A stretch of 31,468 nucleotides of DNA from Penium margaritaceum (Eukaryota; Streptophyta; Zygnematophyceae; Desmidiales; Peniaceae), in contig SZWC01009415.1 of assembly GCA_023375785.1 (NCBI GenBank), forward strand, positions 62,027 to 93,494, written 5' to 3'. The stretch's first letter is position 1. Each line of letters begins with the position of its first letter. The notes under the pieces were generated by a model, which searched no databases, was not told the origin of the DNA, and saw nothing but the letters and a program-made list of their open reading frames with translations. The translations under genes were made by a program, and so were the position numbers. Of this stretch, positions 9,730-18,750 are shown in pieces.

Positions 9730-10767
9730 CTATGACATGTTAGAATTCGCCATGAAGAGACGGTCGCACACTTCCTTGGCCACATTCATTTTGCCAAAGT
9801 GGCGTATACCAGCCTGGTTTTGCTGCTGCTGCTGCTGCTGATGCTGCTGTGACTGCTGCTGCTGCTGTTGCTGCTTTTGCTGCTTTTGCTGCTGCTGCTG
9901 CGATGACTGCTGCTGCTGCTGCTCCTTCTGGTCCCTCTTGAGCTTGAAACACTCCTTTTTGTAGTTTCCCTCTTTCTGGCAGTAGTGGCATTTGCCTTTC
10001 TTTTTGCCTCTCTCCTGCCCAGACTGCTGCTGCTGCTGCTGGTTGCGTGAGCTCGTGGCCACAAAAGCTCCTTCACCGCTGCCGTCGCCATTGCGCTTTG
10101 CTACATTGTGACGCAATTCCACCTGCACGAGGTGTGTGCAGATGAAGTCGATGTAAAGAGTTGGCTGGCACTCCGACGTCTCTCGCACCGTGTCGTAGCT
10201 GGTTGGGAGTCCCTTCAGCAAGAGGAGGATGAAGCGCGTCTCTTCCACAGGGTTGCCGACCGCTCTCAGCTGCTTCGCCAGCTCCTTTGCCCTGTCTTGG
10301 TACGCCTCCATTCCTTCACCACCCTGCATTTTCAGCACCATTATCTTTTCCTCCAAAAGCATGAGGAATGCAGGATCCTTGCTCTCATACTTCTTGCACA
10401 ACGTGTCCCACCCCTCCTTTGCAGTAGACATGTCACTCACGTACTGAAGATGCGGGTTGGAGATGGTGTTGACAAGCAACCTGTAGGCCTGCCTGTCCTT
10501 CTTCTTCCACTCCTCATACGCCGCTGGTACAGATAGAGAAGAACCCGTATCAGCTGCACCCTTTTACGGCGTCTTCCCCGCCACCACCTGCGCTGCGTTG
10601 ATGCCTTTTGCCCATGGAACTGGAGCCAGCTCCTCGCCCCTCACCACCTCCCACAAGCCGCTCTCCTCCAAAAGGAGGCGGGTACGGATCTTCCAAAACG
10701 TGAAGTTGGCGCGTCCCTCCAGCCTCTCCAAAGGCTGGGCTGCTGTCACAACGCCAGCTGCTGCCAT
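9730..10767 (-). pseudogene. Element B gag with long poly-Q tract
   Basis: The start at 10767 gives MAAAGVVTAAQPLERLEG as in the other copies. One TAA at 10564-10566 (CAA in relatives) breaks an otherwise open frame of about 345 codons. The gag core is intact (LLVNTISNPHLQYVSD, GWDTLCKKYESKDPAFLM, RFILLLLKGLPTSYDTV). The zinc knuckle is CHYCQKEGNYKKEC, with Asn replacing the ligand His. From 9819 to 9934 lies the longest CAG-encoded glutamine tract in the window, with some Lys, Ser and His, before NQAGIRHFGKMNVAKEV. It belongs to the same single frame as protease and integrase. Confidence 0.88.
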
Positions 10768-11341
10768 TTTGAGCCTTGGTGATGCTCAGCGCTACCCTTG
10801 GATGGTGACGCTACCCTTGTTTCTGCTGCTGCTTCTGCCAGAAATCTGTCTGACAGAAAATGGATGGTAGATGCCAGCAGACTAGGAATTTGGAAATTTT
10901 AGCTCAAAACCTTTCAGATCGACCCATAAAACAGGGTCATCAACAGGGGATTTTGAAAAATATGCCCTCTTGAAAACAGGGTACGCTTCTGCTCCTACTC
11001 CAACTCAGACCAGCCAGCTTGTAAACGGCGTTTCTCCCAAATGAATATTTTTGCACCAATGGAAAGGTTACGAAAAATAATAGAATTCGCATGTGCCACG
11101 TTTTAAATTTGACAAAGAAATGAGAGAGTTATGGTCATCACAAGGCGACAGTCTTACTCATAGAGAAGAGTGTAGCCCTGGCCGACCTCGTTTTGAGCAT
11201 ATCTCTCAATCCGATTGTTGGATCTTTGCGATCTTGGGCTCGTTGCAAAGCTTGTCTCACGAACTTTGGTCAAAGTTTGACCCTACCCCGTCACTCTCAA
11301 AATGACGGCCTGTGCTGGCTGAATATGGCATAATCTGGCTC
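10768..11341 (-). other. Untranslated leader of element B
   Basis: Non-coding leader homologous to those of A, C, D and F. It includes the hairpin at 11288-11308 (one mismatch). It ends at an assembly gap that removes most of the primer site. Confidence 0.75.
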
Positions 11342-11342
11342 N
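11342..11342. other. Assembly gap (n)
   Basis: GGCTC (the start of the primer-site complement) is followed by n and then LTR sequence beginning TTGAATCACTC. By comparison with A, roughly 95-100 bp, including the LTR end and primer site, are missing. Confidence 0.75.
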
Positions 11343-11999
11343 TTGAATCACTCAAAATGATGGAGTACATATAGAGCTATAGCTTGGGCAAGTCAGTCCT
11401 CTCACAAGCCACACCACTTAGCCATGGAGGCTAAGGCTCACACACTAGAGTCCACAATCTCACACAAGGAAGGAAATCAGCCTAACAATCAGGCTGACCA
11501 GTCACACACGATCTAGAGAGCTAGAGAATGCTCTCATGGCACACTCCTAGTGGTCACATCACCCACAAACCCATGGAGAATCGCCATGTGTCCATGGCTA
11601 GCACACAAGGATCTCACCTCACCTAAAAAGTAAGGAGAGGTATCTTTATCCTAGTCAGCACACTCTGACAAGGCAATCCTAAGACCAAGGACCTTTATGG
11701 ATTTTTTTTCCCATCAGGTCTTGACCCTGGACCTCTTGCCTTTTTCTTTTCTCAGGCTAAGGCATGGAGCCATCACCCATGGCCACTCAGACATCGCCGG
11801 TCCATGACCCCTGAAACTTCGAAAATTCATATCTCCCAATCCGACCGTTGGATGGGCCTGAAGCTTAGACTATAGATAATTTTGCCACCTGATCTTTCCA
11901 ATGGTGAAGACGGATCAAAGATCGGAGTAGGCATCTGGAATTTTCCTGGAACTTGCTCTTGTGGACCTGAAATAGAGCCGGATGGCTCCTTTCCCAACA
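11343..11999 (-). repeat. 5' LTR of element B (3' end in gap)
   Basis: A minus-oriented family LTR ending TTTCCCAACA at 11999 in the plus view. It joins directly to internal LTR sequence of C at 12000. Confidence 0.88.
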
Positions 12000-12355
12000 C
12001 CTTTTTCCTAGTCAGTACACTTTGACAAGACAATCCAAGAATCTAGGAACTTTTTGGATATTTCTCCCATTAGATCTTGACCCTAGACCTCTTGCTATTT
12101 TTCTTTTCTCAGGCTAAGGCATGGAGCCATTGCCCATGGTCACCCAGGTACCGCCGGTCGATGACCCCAGAAACTTCGAAAATTCATATCTCCCAATCCA
12201 ACTGTTGGATCGGCCTGAAACTTGGACCGTAGATAACTTTCCACCTGATCTTTCTAATGAAGAAGTTGGATTGACGATCGGAGTAGGAATCTGGTATTTT
12301 CTTAGAATTAGCTCCTGTGGACGTGAAACTGAGGCGGATGGCTCCTTTTCCAACA
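12000..12355 (-). repeat. 3' LTR of element C (half)
   Basis: Internal LTR sequence starting CCTTTTTCCTAGTCAGTACAC and ending TTTTCCAACA. The other half was separated by insertion of B and is no longer present. Confidence 0.85.
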
Positions 12356-12356
12356 A

Positions 12357-12367
12357 TCTCCCACATT
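12357..12367 (-). other. Polypurine tract of element C
   Basis: The minus strand reads AATGTGGGAGA, one T before the LTR start. It has one purine interruption more than in A and D. Confidence 0.6.
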
Positions 12368-12374
12368 GCCACGG

Positions 12375-12920
12375 TCAGAGTGGGCTTAGTCTACATGCCT
12401 TCATACAGAACTGCTGCTTCTTAAGGGTCACTGGCTTGGTACAGAATCAGCGACCTGCTTGGTTGTTGGAGTAAACTCCAGCTTGATAGCACCCTCCTAC
12501 ACCATGTGCTTGATGAAGTGATATGCGATGTCAATGTGCGTGGTACGTGCATAGAGCTCAAGATTCTTGGAGAGTGTGAATACGTTCTCGTTGTCGACGC
12601 GCATAGGAACTGGAAGTGTTGTACTCCCACTCATCTCCGCCATGAGACGCTGAAGTCAAACTGCTTCCTTAGCTCCAAAACTCAGAGAGACGTACTCAGC
12701 TTCCGTGCTTGAGGTGGCCACGACCACCTGCCACTTGTTGCACCAGCTTATGGCCCCACCATTCATGAGGAACACATATCCAGAGATGGACTTGCGGTCC
12801 TCAGTGTTTGAAGCCCAATCTGCGTCTATATAGCCGATGATGTTGTTGTCGTTGCCATTGTATGTGATGCCGATGTTGATGGTTCCAGCAAGCTAGCAGA
12901 AGATCCGCTTCACTGCCTTA
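12375..12920 (-). pseudogene. Element C RNase H (degenerate)
   Basis: Recognised by alignment to D: the reverse complement encodes AGTINIGITYNGN, the GYIDADWAS region (first Asp changed), MNGGAISW and the HIDIAYHFIKHMV region. The frame is broken and no long ORF survives. The natural terminator is at 12375-12377. Confidence 0.75.
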
Positions 12921-13953
12921 TGGTACTCAAGTCGGGGGCTCATAGTGCTCACAGCCTGTACAAGGTCCGGCCTGGTTGCAACCATCAGGTACATGAGACT
13001 ACCGACGGTGCTCTGGTACTTCTGCCGCTTAACTGTATCTGCTTCTCCATTGAAGCTCACGAGGTACTACCGCGTCTTTAGCGGCATGCCAATGGGTTTA
13101 GCCTCTGTCATGCCGAACCACTTTAAGACATCCTTGATGTTGCGGCTCTGCTACAGTGAGAGAGAGCGTGATTTGCGGTCACCCATGATCTAGATACCGA
13201 GGAAATATGATGCCTCCCTGAGATCAGACATCTGGAAGCGATCTTGCATGGCCTCCTTGAACTCCTTCAGTACAGACATACTGTTGGAAAGGATTATGTC
13301 ATGCACATAGACAATGATAATGAGGATCTCGTACTGATGCTACTAGCGATACACGCTGTAGTCACACTTGCTGCGCTCAAACCCCATGCACTGCAGCGCC
13401 GCATCCAACTTCTGGTTCCAAGCACGCGACGCTTGCTGGAGGACGTACACTGACTTTTGCAACTTGCAAACCAGGTGCTCCTGGCCATCCATGATAAACC
13501 CCTCCGGCTGCTCCATATAGATCTCCTCCTCCAAGTCACCGTTCAAGAATGCCATCTTGACGACCATGTGGTGAATCTCAAAGTCCTCAGGTGCTGTAGA
13601 AGAAAGGAGTGTGTGCACAGAGACAAACTTTGTAACAGGAGGAAAGGTTTCCGTGTAGTCGATGCCTTCCTGCTGCGAGTAGCCCTTGGCGACCAGCCTT
13701 GCCTTGTACTTTTCTCGGTTGCCATTTGCTCCTTGCTTCTTTTTCAACACCCATTTGCACTTGATCACCTTGCGTCCAGGTGGACGCTCACTCGGCTCCC
13801 ACATGCCATTGTCCAGCTCCGAGTGTATCTCTTGTTATACGGCTTGCGTCCAATCTGCTGTATCATATGCAGCCATGGCCTCCTTCTATGACACTGGCTC
13901 ATCTGAACGTGCTGCAATTACGACGTTCATCTGTTCTGGTTTCTGTAGCGTCT
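12921..13953 (-). pseudogene. Element C reverse transcriptase (catalytically dead)
   Basis: Homologous to A's RT, with 13343-13804 open: PPGRKVIKCKWVLKKK, YKARLVAKGYSQQEGIDYTE, NGDLEEEIYMEQPEGF. Two of the three catalytic aspartates are lost: MDVKTAFLNG is MVVKMAFLNG, and the YVDD box reads YVHD at 13298-13309. LYGLKQ has become VYVLQQ. A TAG at 13067-13069 is at the same codon as the CAG-to-TAG stop in element A (1224-1226). This copy could not make active RT. Confidence 0.87.
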
Positions 13954-15017
13954 AAAAATGGCCGCGCTCACCAGGCTTGTAGCGCACCCGGAGGGGGTTC
14001 TTGCGACCTGGTCCTGGAGCGTTAGCGAACGGCTTGCGCGGTGCTGCTGGCACAACTGTTGCTACTGGTAGTGCAGCATCTTCTTTCTCTGCTTCTGCCG
14101 ATGAGGCCGCTCTATCTGCTGCATCAGACATGGGAGAATAGACTGGTTCTCCCACTGTCACAGTGGAGGAAAGATATGGAGAGACTGAGTCAGGAAGGAT
14201 ATCTGCTCCAATTGCCTCGTCACCTGCTGGTTCTACGATTCACAGACAATATTGGTACCGATGACGTTGCTCCCGTTGAAGATGACATCCCTGGAGATAA
14301 TGACGTGGCCTGTATCCCTCTTGTAGAGGTGATAATCATCAGCATGTAAGCGCTCTTTGCGTCCCACTTCTGCCGCTTCTCCTTTGGCACGTACATGTGT
14401 GCCAAGCTGCCAAATGCGCGAAGATGACCCATGTTTGGCTTCTTGTCGAACCACACCTCGTACGGCGTCATCTGCTACAACACCTTAATCAGACTGCGGT
14501 TCTTGATATACACCGCAGTGCTCATTGCTTCAGCCCAGAAATCATATGTGAGCCGAGTCGCATACAGCATGGAGCGTGCCGACTCAATGATAGTACGGTT
14601 GGCGCATTCTGCTGCACCGTTCTATTGCGATGAGTATGGTACGCTACGCTGTGCCTTGATGCTCGCTATTGCGAGGTAGTCCTGGAACTCCTTGCTCAGG
14701 TATACTCTACCACGGTCGCTGCGCAGCGCCTGGATTTTCTTTCCAATCTGGTTCTCCAAAACACCGGTCCTTGGAGGAAAGGAAATACACAGCAGTGTAA
14801 CAGCTGATTATCAACGAAGGTAAGAAAATACCTAGAGCCTCCAAAGCTCTGGATCTACATCGGGCCACACAAGTCTGTATGGACCAGCTCCAGCACCTGC
14901 TTTGCACGCTCTCTTGCTCCAGAGAACGCCTCTTCATGCTGCTTCTCCTCCAAACAGCCGATGCACAACTACTACTCAACGTTGGAGATGGTGGACAAGT
15001 CAAATACCATCTTCTTT
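13954..15017 (-). pseudogene. Element C integrase core and linker (interrupted by D)
   Basis: Linker (SLYSPMSDAA-like, RKNPLRVRYKPGERGHF) and integrase C-terminal block (MTPYEVWFDKKPNMGHL), then catalytic-core sequence with several short deletions. One removes about 30 bp near 14758. A TAG at 14475-14477 matches the stop in element B. The sequence stops at the D target site, CCATCTTCTTT, and resumes at 21146 with ATTTGAAGTTACTGCAAGG. Confidence 0.85.
15013..15017 (+). repeat. Target site duplication, left of D (TCTTT)
   Basis: A perfect 5 bp direct repeat with 21141-21145 immediately outside the D LTRs, the usual length for Ty1/copia insertion. Confidence 0.92.
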
Positions 15018-15703
15018 TGTTGGGAAAGGAGCCATCCGGCTCAATTTCAGGTCCACAGGAGAAAGTTCCAGGAAACATCCAGATGCCTGCTCCGATTGTC
15101 AATCCGTCTTCACCATTTCAAAGATCAGGTAGCAAATTATCTACGGTCCAATTTTCAGGCCGATCCAACAGTCGGATTGGGAGATATCAATTTTCGAAGT
15201 TTCGGGGGTCATGGACCGTCGATGTCTGGGTGGCCATGGGTGATGGCTCCATGCCTTAGCCTGAGAAAAGAAAAAAGGCAAGAGGTCCAGGGTCAAGACC
15301 TGATGGGAGAAATATCCAAAAAGGTCCTTGGTCTTAGGATTGCCTTGTCAGAGTGTGCTGACTAGGATAAAGGTACCTCTCCTTACTTTTTAGGTGAGGT
15401 GAGATCCTTGTGTGCTAGCCATAGACACATGGTGATTCTCCATGGGTTTGTGGATGATGTGACCACTAGGAGTGTGCCATGAGAGCATTCTCTAGCTCTC
15501 TAGGTTGTGTGTGACTGGTCAGCCTGATTGTTAGGCTGATTTCCTCCCTTGTGTGAGATTGTGGACTCTAGTGTGTGAGCCTTAGCCTCCATGGCTAAGT
15601 GGTGTGGCTTGTGAGAGGGCTGACTTGCCCAAGCTCTAGCTCTATATGTACTCCATCATTTTGAGTGATTCAACAACCATTCTTCAGCACAAGTGATGCC
15701 CTT
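15018..15703 (+). repeat. 5' LTR of element D (end in gap)
   Basis: Starts TGTTGGGAAAGGAGCC, matching 20402 onward. The last 50-odd bases, ending CCAACA in the 3' LTR, fall in the gap at 15704. Confidence 0.93.
15642..15649 (+). promoter_or_regulatory. TATA-like box of D 5' LTR
   Basis: CTATATGT, conserved in every LTR of the family (for example 21026-21033 and 30159-30165) and preceded by AAGCTCTAGCT. It sits about 100 bp before the LTR end, suggesting a short R-U5. The promoter role is inferred from conservation and position. Confidence 0.5.
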
Positions 15704-15704
15704 N
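15704..15704. other. Assembly gap (n)
   Basis: Comparison with F (30223-30305) shows that about 80 bp are missing here, comprising the LTR end and the primer binding site. Confidence 0.75.
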
Positions 15705-16320
15705 AGCCAGCACAGGCCGTCACTTTGAGAGTGACGGGTTGGGGTGAAACCTTCACCAAATTTCACAATCAACCACTGGATCTTCAAGTTCACAAGACAA
15801 GCTTTCCAACAAACTCAAGAGCGCGAAGATCCAACGGTCGGATTGAGAGTTATGCTCAAAACGAGGTTGGCCAGGGCTACACTCTTCTCTATGAGTAAGA
15901 CTGTCGCCTTGTGATGACCATAACTCTCTTGTTTCTTTGTCAAATTTAAAAAGTGGCACATGCGAATTGTAGTATTCTTCCTACGCTTTCCATTGGTGCG
16001 AAAATATTTGCATTCCATTGATTCGTTTGGGAGAAACGCCGTTTACAAGCTGGCTGGCCTGAGTTGGAGTAGGAGCAGAAGCATATCCTGATTTCAAGAG
16101 GGCATATCTTTTGAAATCCCCTGTTGATGACCCTGTTTTATGGGTCGATCTGAAAGGTTTTGAGCTGAATTTTCCAGTGGTGGGCTCAGTTTTTTAAAAT
16201 TCCTAGTCTGATGGCATCTACAGTCCATTTTCTGTCAGACAGATTTCTGGCAGAAGCAGCAGCAGAAGCAGGGGTAGCGCCGCCATCCAAGGGCAGCGCT
16301 GAGCATCACCAAGGCTCAAA
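15705..16320 (+). other. Untranslated leader of element D
   Basis: Non-coding leader without a credible ORF, closely matching F's. It holds the hairpin at 15717-15737, an 18-mer also present in the LTR (15838-15855), and ends in AAGGCTCAAA just before the gag ATG. Confidence 0.8.
15717..15737 (+). other. Conserved leader hairpin (element D)
   Basis: CCGTCACT-TTGAG-AGTGACGG, an 8 bp perfect stem with a 5 nt loop. It is identical in F at 30317-30337. Confidence 0.65.
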
Positions 16321-17172
16321 ATGGCAGCAGCTGGCGTTGTGACAGCAGCCCAGCCTTTTGAGAGGCTGGAGGGACGCGCTAACTTCATGTTTTGGAAGAT
16401 CCGTACCCGCCTCCTTTTGGAGGAGAGGAGCTTGTGGGAGGTAGTGAGCGGCGACGAGCCGGCTCCAGTTCCACAGGCAAAAGGCATCACCGCAGCGCAG
16501 GTGGTGGCGGGGAAGACGCCGCAAAAGGGTGCAGCTGATGCGGGTTCTTCTGCAGCTGTACCAGCGACGTATGAGGAGTGGAAGAAGAAGGACAGGCAGG
16601 CCTATAGGTTGCTTGTCAACACCATCTCCAACCCGCATCTTCAGTACGTGAGTGACAAGGCTACTGCAAAGGAGGGGTTGGACACATTGTGCAAGAAGTA
16701 TGAGAGCAAGGATCCTGCATTTCTCATGCTTTTGGAGGAAAAGATGATGGCGCTGAAAATACAGGGTGGTGAAGGGATGGAGGCGTATCTGGACAGGGCC
16801 AAGGAGCTGGCGAAGCAGCTGAGAGCGGCCAGCAACCCTGTGGAAGAGACGCGCTTCATCCTCCTCTTGCTGAGGGGACTCCCAACCAGCTACGACACGG
16901 TGCGAGAGACGCTGGAGTGCCAGCCAACTCTCGACCTCGACTTCATCTGCACACACCTGGTGCAGGTGGAATTGCGTCGCAATGCAGCAAAGCGCAATGG
17001 CGGCAGCAGCAACAGTGAAGCAGCTTTCATGGCGATGGGCTCACGCAACCAGCAGCAGCAACAGTCCGGGCAGCAGAGAGGCAAGAAGAAGGGCAAGTGC
17101 CATTATTGCCAGAAACAGGGGCACTACAAGAAAGAGTGCTTCAAGTTCAAGAGGGACCAGAAGGAGCAGTAG
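16321..17172 (+). CDS. gag: Element D gag (capsid/nucleocapsid)
   Basis: This 283-codon ORF is the most complete gag in the window. The start MAAAGVVTAAQPFERLEG is shared by all copies. The copia gag core (UBN2-like) spans roughly residues 20-210: FMFWKIRTRLLLEERSLWEVV, AYRLLVNTISNPHLQYVSD, LCKKYESKDPAFLMLLEEK, RFILLLLRGLPTSYDTVRET. An intact CX2CX4HX4C zinc knuckle lies at residues 260-273 (CHYCQKQGHYKKEC), expected to bind RNA. The ORF ends at a TAG at 17170-17172, where element B reads CAG. Originally gag continued in frame through a glutamine tract into protease. As it stands, only gag would be translated. Confidence 0.9.
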   Translation: MAAAGVVTAAQPFERLEGRANFMFWKIRTRLLLEERSLWEVVSGDEPAPVPQAKGITAAQVVAGKTPQKGAADAGSSAAVPATYEEWKKKDRQAYRLLVNTISNPHLQYVSDKATAKEGLDTLCKKYESKDPAFLMLLEEKMMALKIQGGEGMEAYLDRAKELAKQLRAASNPVEETRFILLLLRGLPTSYDTVRETLECQPTLDLDFICTHLVQVELRRNAAKRNGGSSNSEAAFMAMGSRNQQQQQSGQQRGKKKGKCHYCQKQGHYKKECFKFKRDQKEQ

Positions 17173-17265
17173 CAACAGCAAAAGCAGCAATCTCCACAGC
17201 AACAGCAGCAGCAGTCACAGCAACGTCAGCAGTACCAGCAGCAGCAGCAGTAGAACCAGACTAGC
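17173..17265 (+). pseudogene. Element D poly-Q gag/protease spacer
   Basis: A CAG/CAA-rich stretch in the gag frame encoding mostly Gln with some Lys, Ser and Arg, closed by a second TAG at 17251-17253. Equivalent tracts lie at 3817-3905 (A), 9819-9934 (B) and 21724-21822 (C), and their lengths differ. Confidence 0.8.
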
Positions 17266-17823
17266 GTGCGCCATTTTGGCAACATGAACGTGGCCAAGGA
17301 GGTGCACGACCGCCTCTTCATGGCGAAGTCTGACATATCGCAGGAGGAGAAGGCGGATCTGACGTGGTACAAAGACTCTGGGTGTACGAAGAGTCTGACG
17401 CACCACAGGGAGTGGTTTACGCAGTTGCTGTCCATCCCTCCCCGTCCTATCGCTTTGGGTGATGATCGGGTGGTGTATGCTGAAGGGATTGGCATTGTGG
17501 AGATGTGGTTGGAGACCCCGCGTGGCATTGAAGCGGGAGTGTTCCATGGCATGCTGTACGTACCTAATGCTGCATTCAACCTCCTCTCAGTCTCCTCTCT
17601 TACAAACACAGGACTGCGCGTCGTCTTCGATGATGACTATGGCTACATCCTCAACAAGGATACAGGAGAGGAGTTGGCCAGGTCGGTGAAGGAGGGCGAC
17701 ATGTACCGCCTGATGGGGGCAACCAAGATGCCGCGTGAGCAGAGTCTTGAAGCAGTGGTGCAGGCGACAGATGGTGAGATCTGGCATGCGCGCTACGGCC
17801 ACATCGGCATGCGCGCCTTGTAG
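17266..17823 (+). pseudogene. Element D protease and pre-integrase spacer
   Basis: Open for 185 codons in the gag frame. The aspartic protease signature is WYKDSGCTKSLTHH, with the catalytic Asp at 17374-17376. Cys follows DSG where the usual copia motif has Ala. The spacer MWLETPRGIEAGVFHGMLYVPNAAFNLLSVSSL follows, then the first integrase zinc ligands in WHARYGHIG. It ends at a TAG at 17821-17823 that is CAG in element B. Confidence 0.87.
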
Positions 17824-18726
17824 CAGCTTCAAGCAAAGCAGATGGTGCGTGACCTGCCTACCATCTCTAACTTTGAACAATAGTTGTATATCGGATGTTT
17901 GGAGGGGAAGCAGCACCGGGAGGCGTTCTCTGGAGCAGGGGAGCGTGCAAAGGAGGTGTTGGAGCTGGTCCACACGGACCTGTGTGGACCGATGCAGACC
18001 CAGAGCTTTGGAGGTTCTAGGTATTTCCTGACCTTCATTGATGATTTCAGCCGTTACACTGCTGTGTACTTCCTGCCTTCCAAGGACCAGTGCTTTGACG
18101 GGTTCAAGGAGTTCAAGGCCATGATGGAGAACCAGACCGGCAAGAAGATCAAGGCGCTGTGCAGAGATCGCGGTGGAGAATACCTAAGCAAGGAGTTCCA
18201 GGACTACCTCGCAGCAGCTGGCATCAAGGCGCAGCGTACCGCGCCGTACTCGCCATAGCAGAACGGCGTAGCAGAACGTGCGAACCGTACCATTGTGGAG
18301 TCGGCGCGCTCCATGCTGCACGCGGCTCGGCTGACCTACGACTTCTGGGCTGAAGCTGTGAGCAGTGCGGTCTACATCAAGAACCATAGTCCAACTAAGG
18401 CGCTGGAGCAGATGACGCCGTACGAGGCGTGGTTCGGCAAGAAGCCGAGCGTGGGTCATCTTCGCGCGTTTGGCAGCTTGGCGCACATGCACGTGCCAAA
18501 GGAGAAGCGGCAAAAGTGGGACGCGAAGAGTCCGCAGATGTTGAGGATTGGCTACGACGTGGCAAGCAAGGCGTATCGCCTCTACGAGAGGGATACAGGC
18601 CACGTCATCATCTCCAGGGATGTCGTCTTTAATGAGAGCAACGTCATCATCACCAACATTGTGTGTGAAGAGGCAACAGAAACAGCAGCTGACGAGGTAG
18701 TGGGAGCAGAAATTCTTCCTGACTAA
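17824..18726 (+). pseudogene. Element D integrase
   Basis: The DDE catalytic triad is present: Asp at 17977 (HTDLCGP), Asp at 18166 (RDRGGEY) and Glu at 18274 (NGVAERANRT). The spacing is D-X62-D-X35-E, counted in the continuous frame from 16321. The first zinc Cys is lost (LYIGC for LCIGC). Stops are TAG at 17881-17883 and 18256-18258 (both CAG in at least one relative) and TAA at 18724-18726. The C-terminal block TPYEAWFGKKPSVGHL and KRQKWDAKS matches A and B. Residues remain well conserved although the frame is interrupted. Confidence 0.88.
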
Positions 18727-18750
18727 GTTTCTCCTGATCCTTCCTCTACT

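Larger units (their letters stand above)
8241..11999 (-). mobile_element. Copia element B (3' half deleted)
   Basis: A minus-strand copy with 5' LTR (11343-11999), leader, gag, protease, integrase and the start of the integrase-RT linker. Reverse transcriptase, RNase H and 3' LTR are missing because the copy is fused to H's LTR at about 8241. The right end interrupts the 3' LTR of element C, which resumes at 12000. Candidate target bases are CCTTT at 12000-12004, but the left duplicate has been lost. Confidence 0.85.
12000..15017 (-). mobile_element. Copia element C, 3' part (split by D)
   Basis: Minus-strand family copy. This part holds the 3' LTR remnant, purine tract, RNase H, RT and most of integrase. 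The remaining integrase, protease, gag, leader and 5' LTR continue at 21146-24032 on the far side of element D. Removing D rejoins the integrase sequence without loss. Confidence 0.9.

Noticed and set aside
9819..9934. CAG array as a host poly-Q gene
   Set aside because: It lies in frame within copia gag-pol and is present at the same place in sister copies.
14707..15102. Minus-strand ORF of 131 codons spanning the C/D junction
   Set aside because: It begins in D's LTR and ends in C integrase, so it is an accident of the nested insertion.
15018..15365. Plus-strand ORFs in the LTR (also at 20363-20749)
   Set aside because: They lie wholly in LTR sequence, match no family and differ between copies by frame-breaking changes.
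16306..16956. Minus-strand ORF of 216 codons antisense to D gag
   Set aside because: A mirror of gag, which has recognisable capsid and knuckle motifs; the antisense product has none and recurs only where gag recurs.
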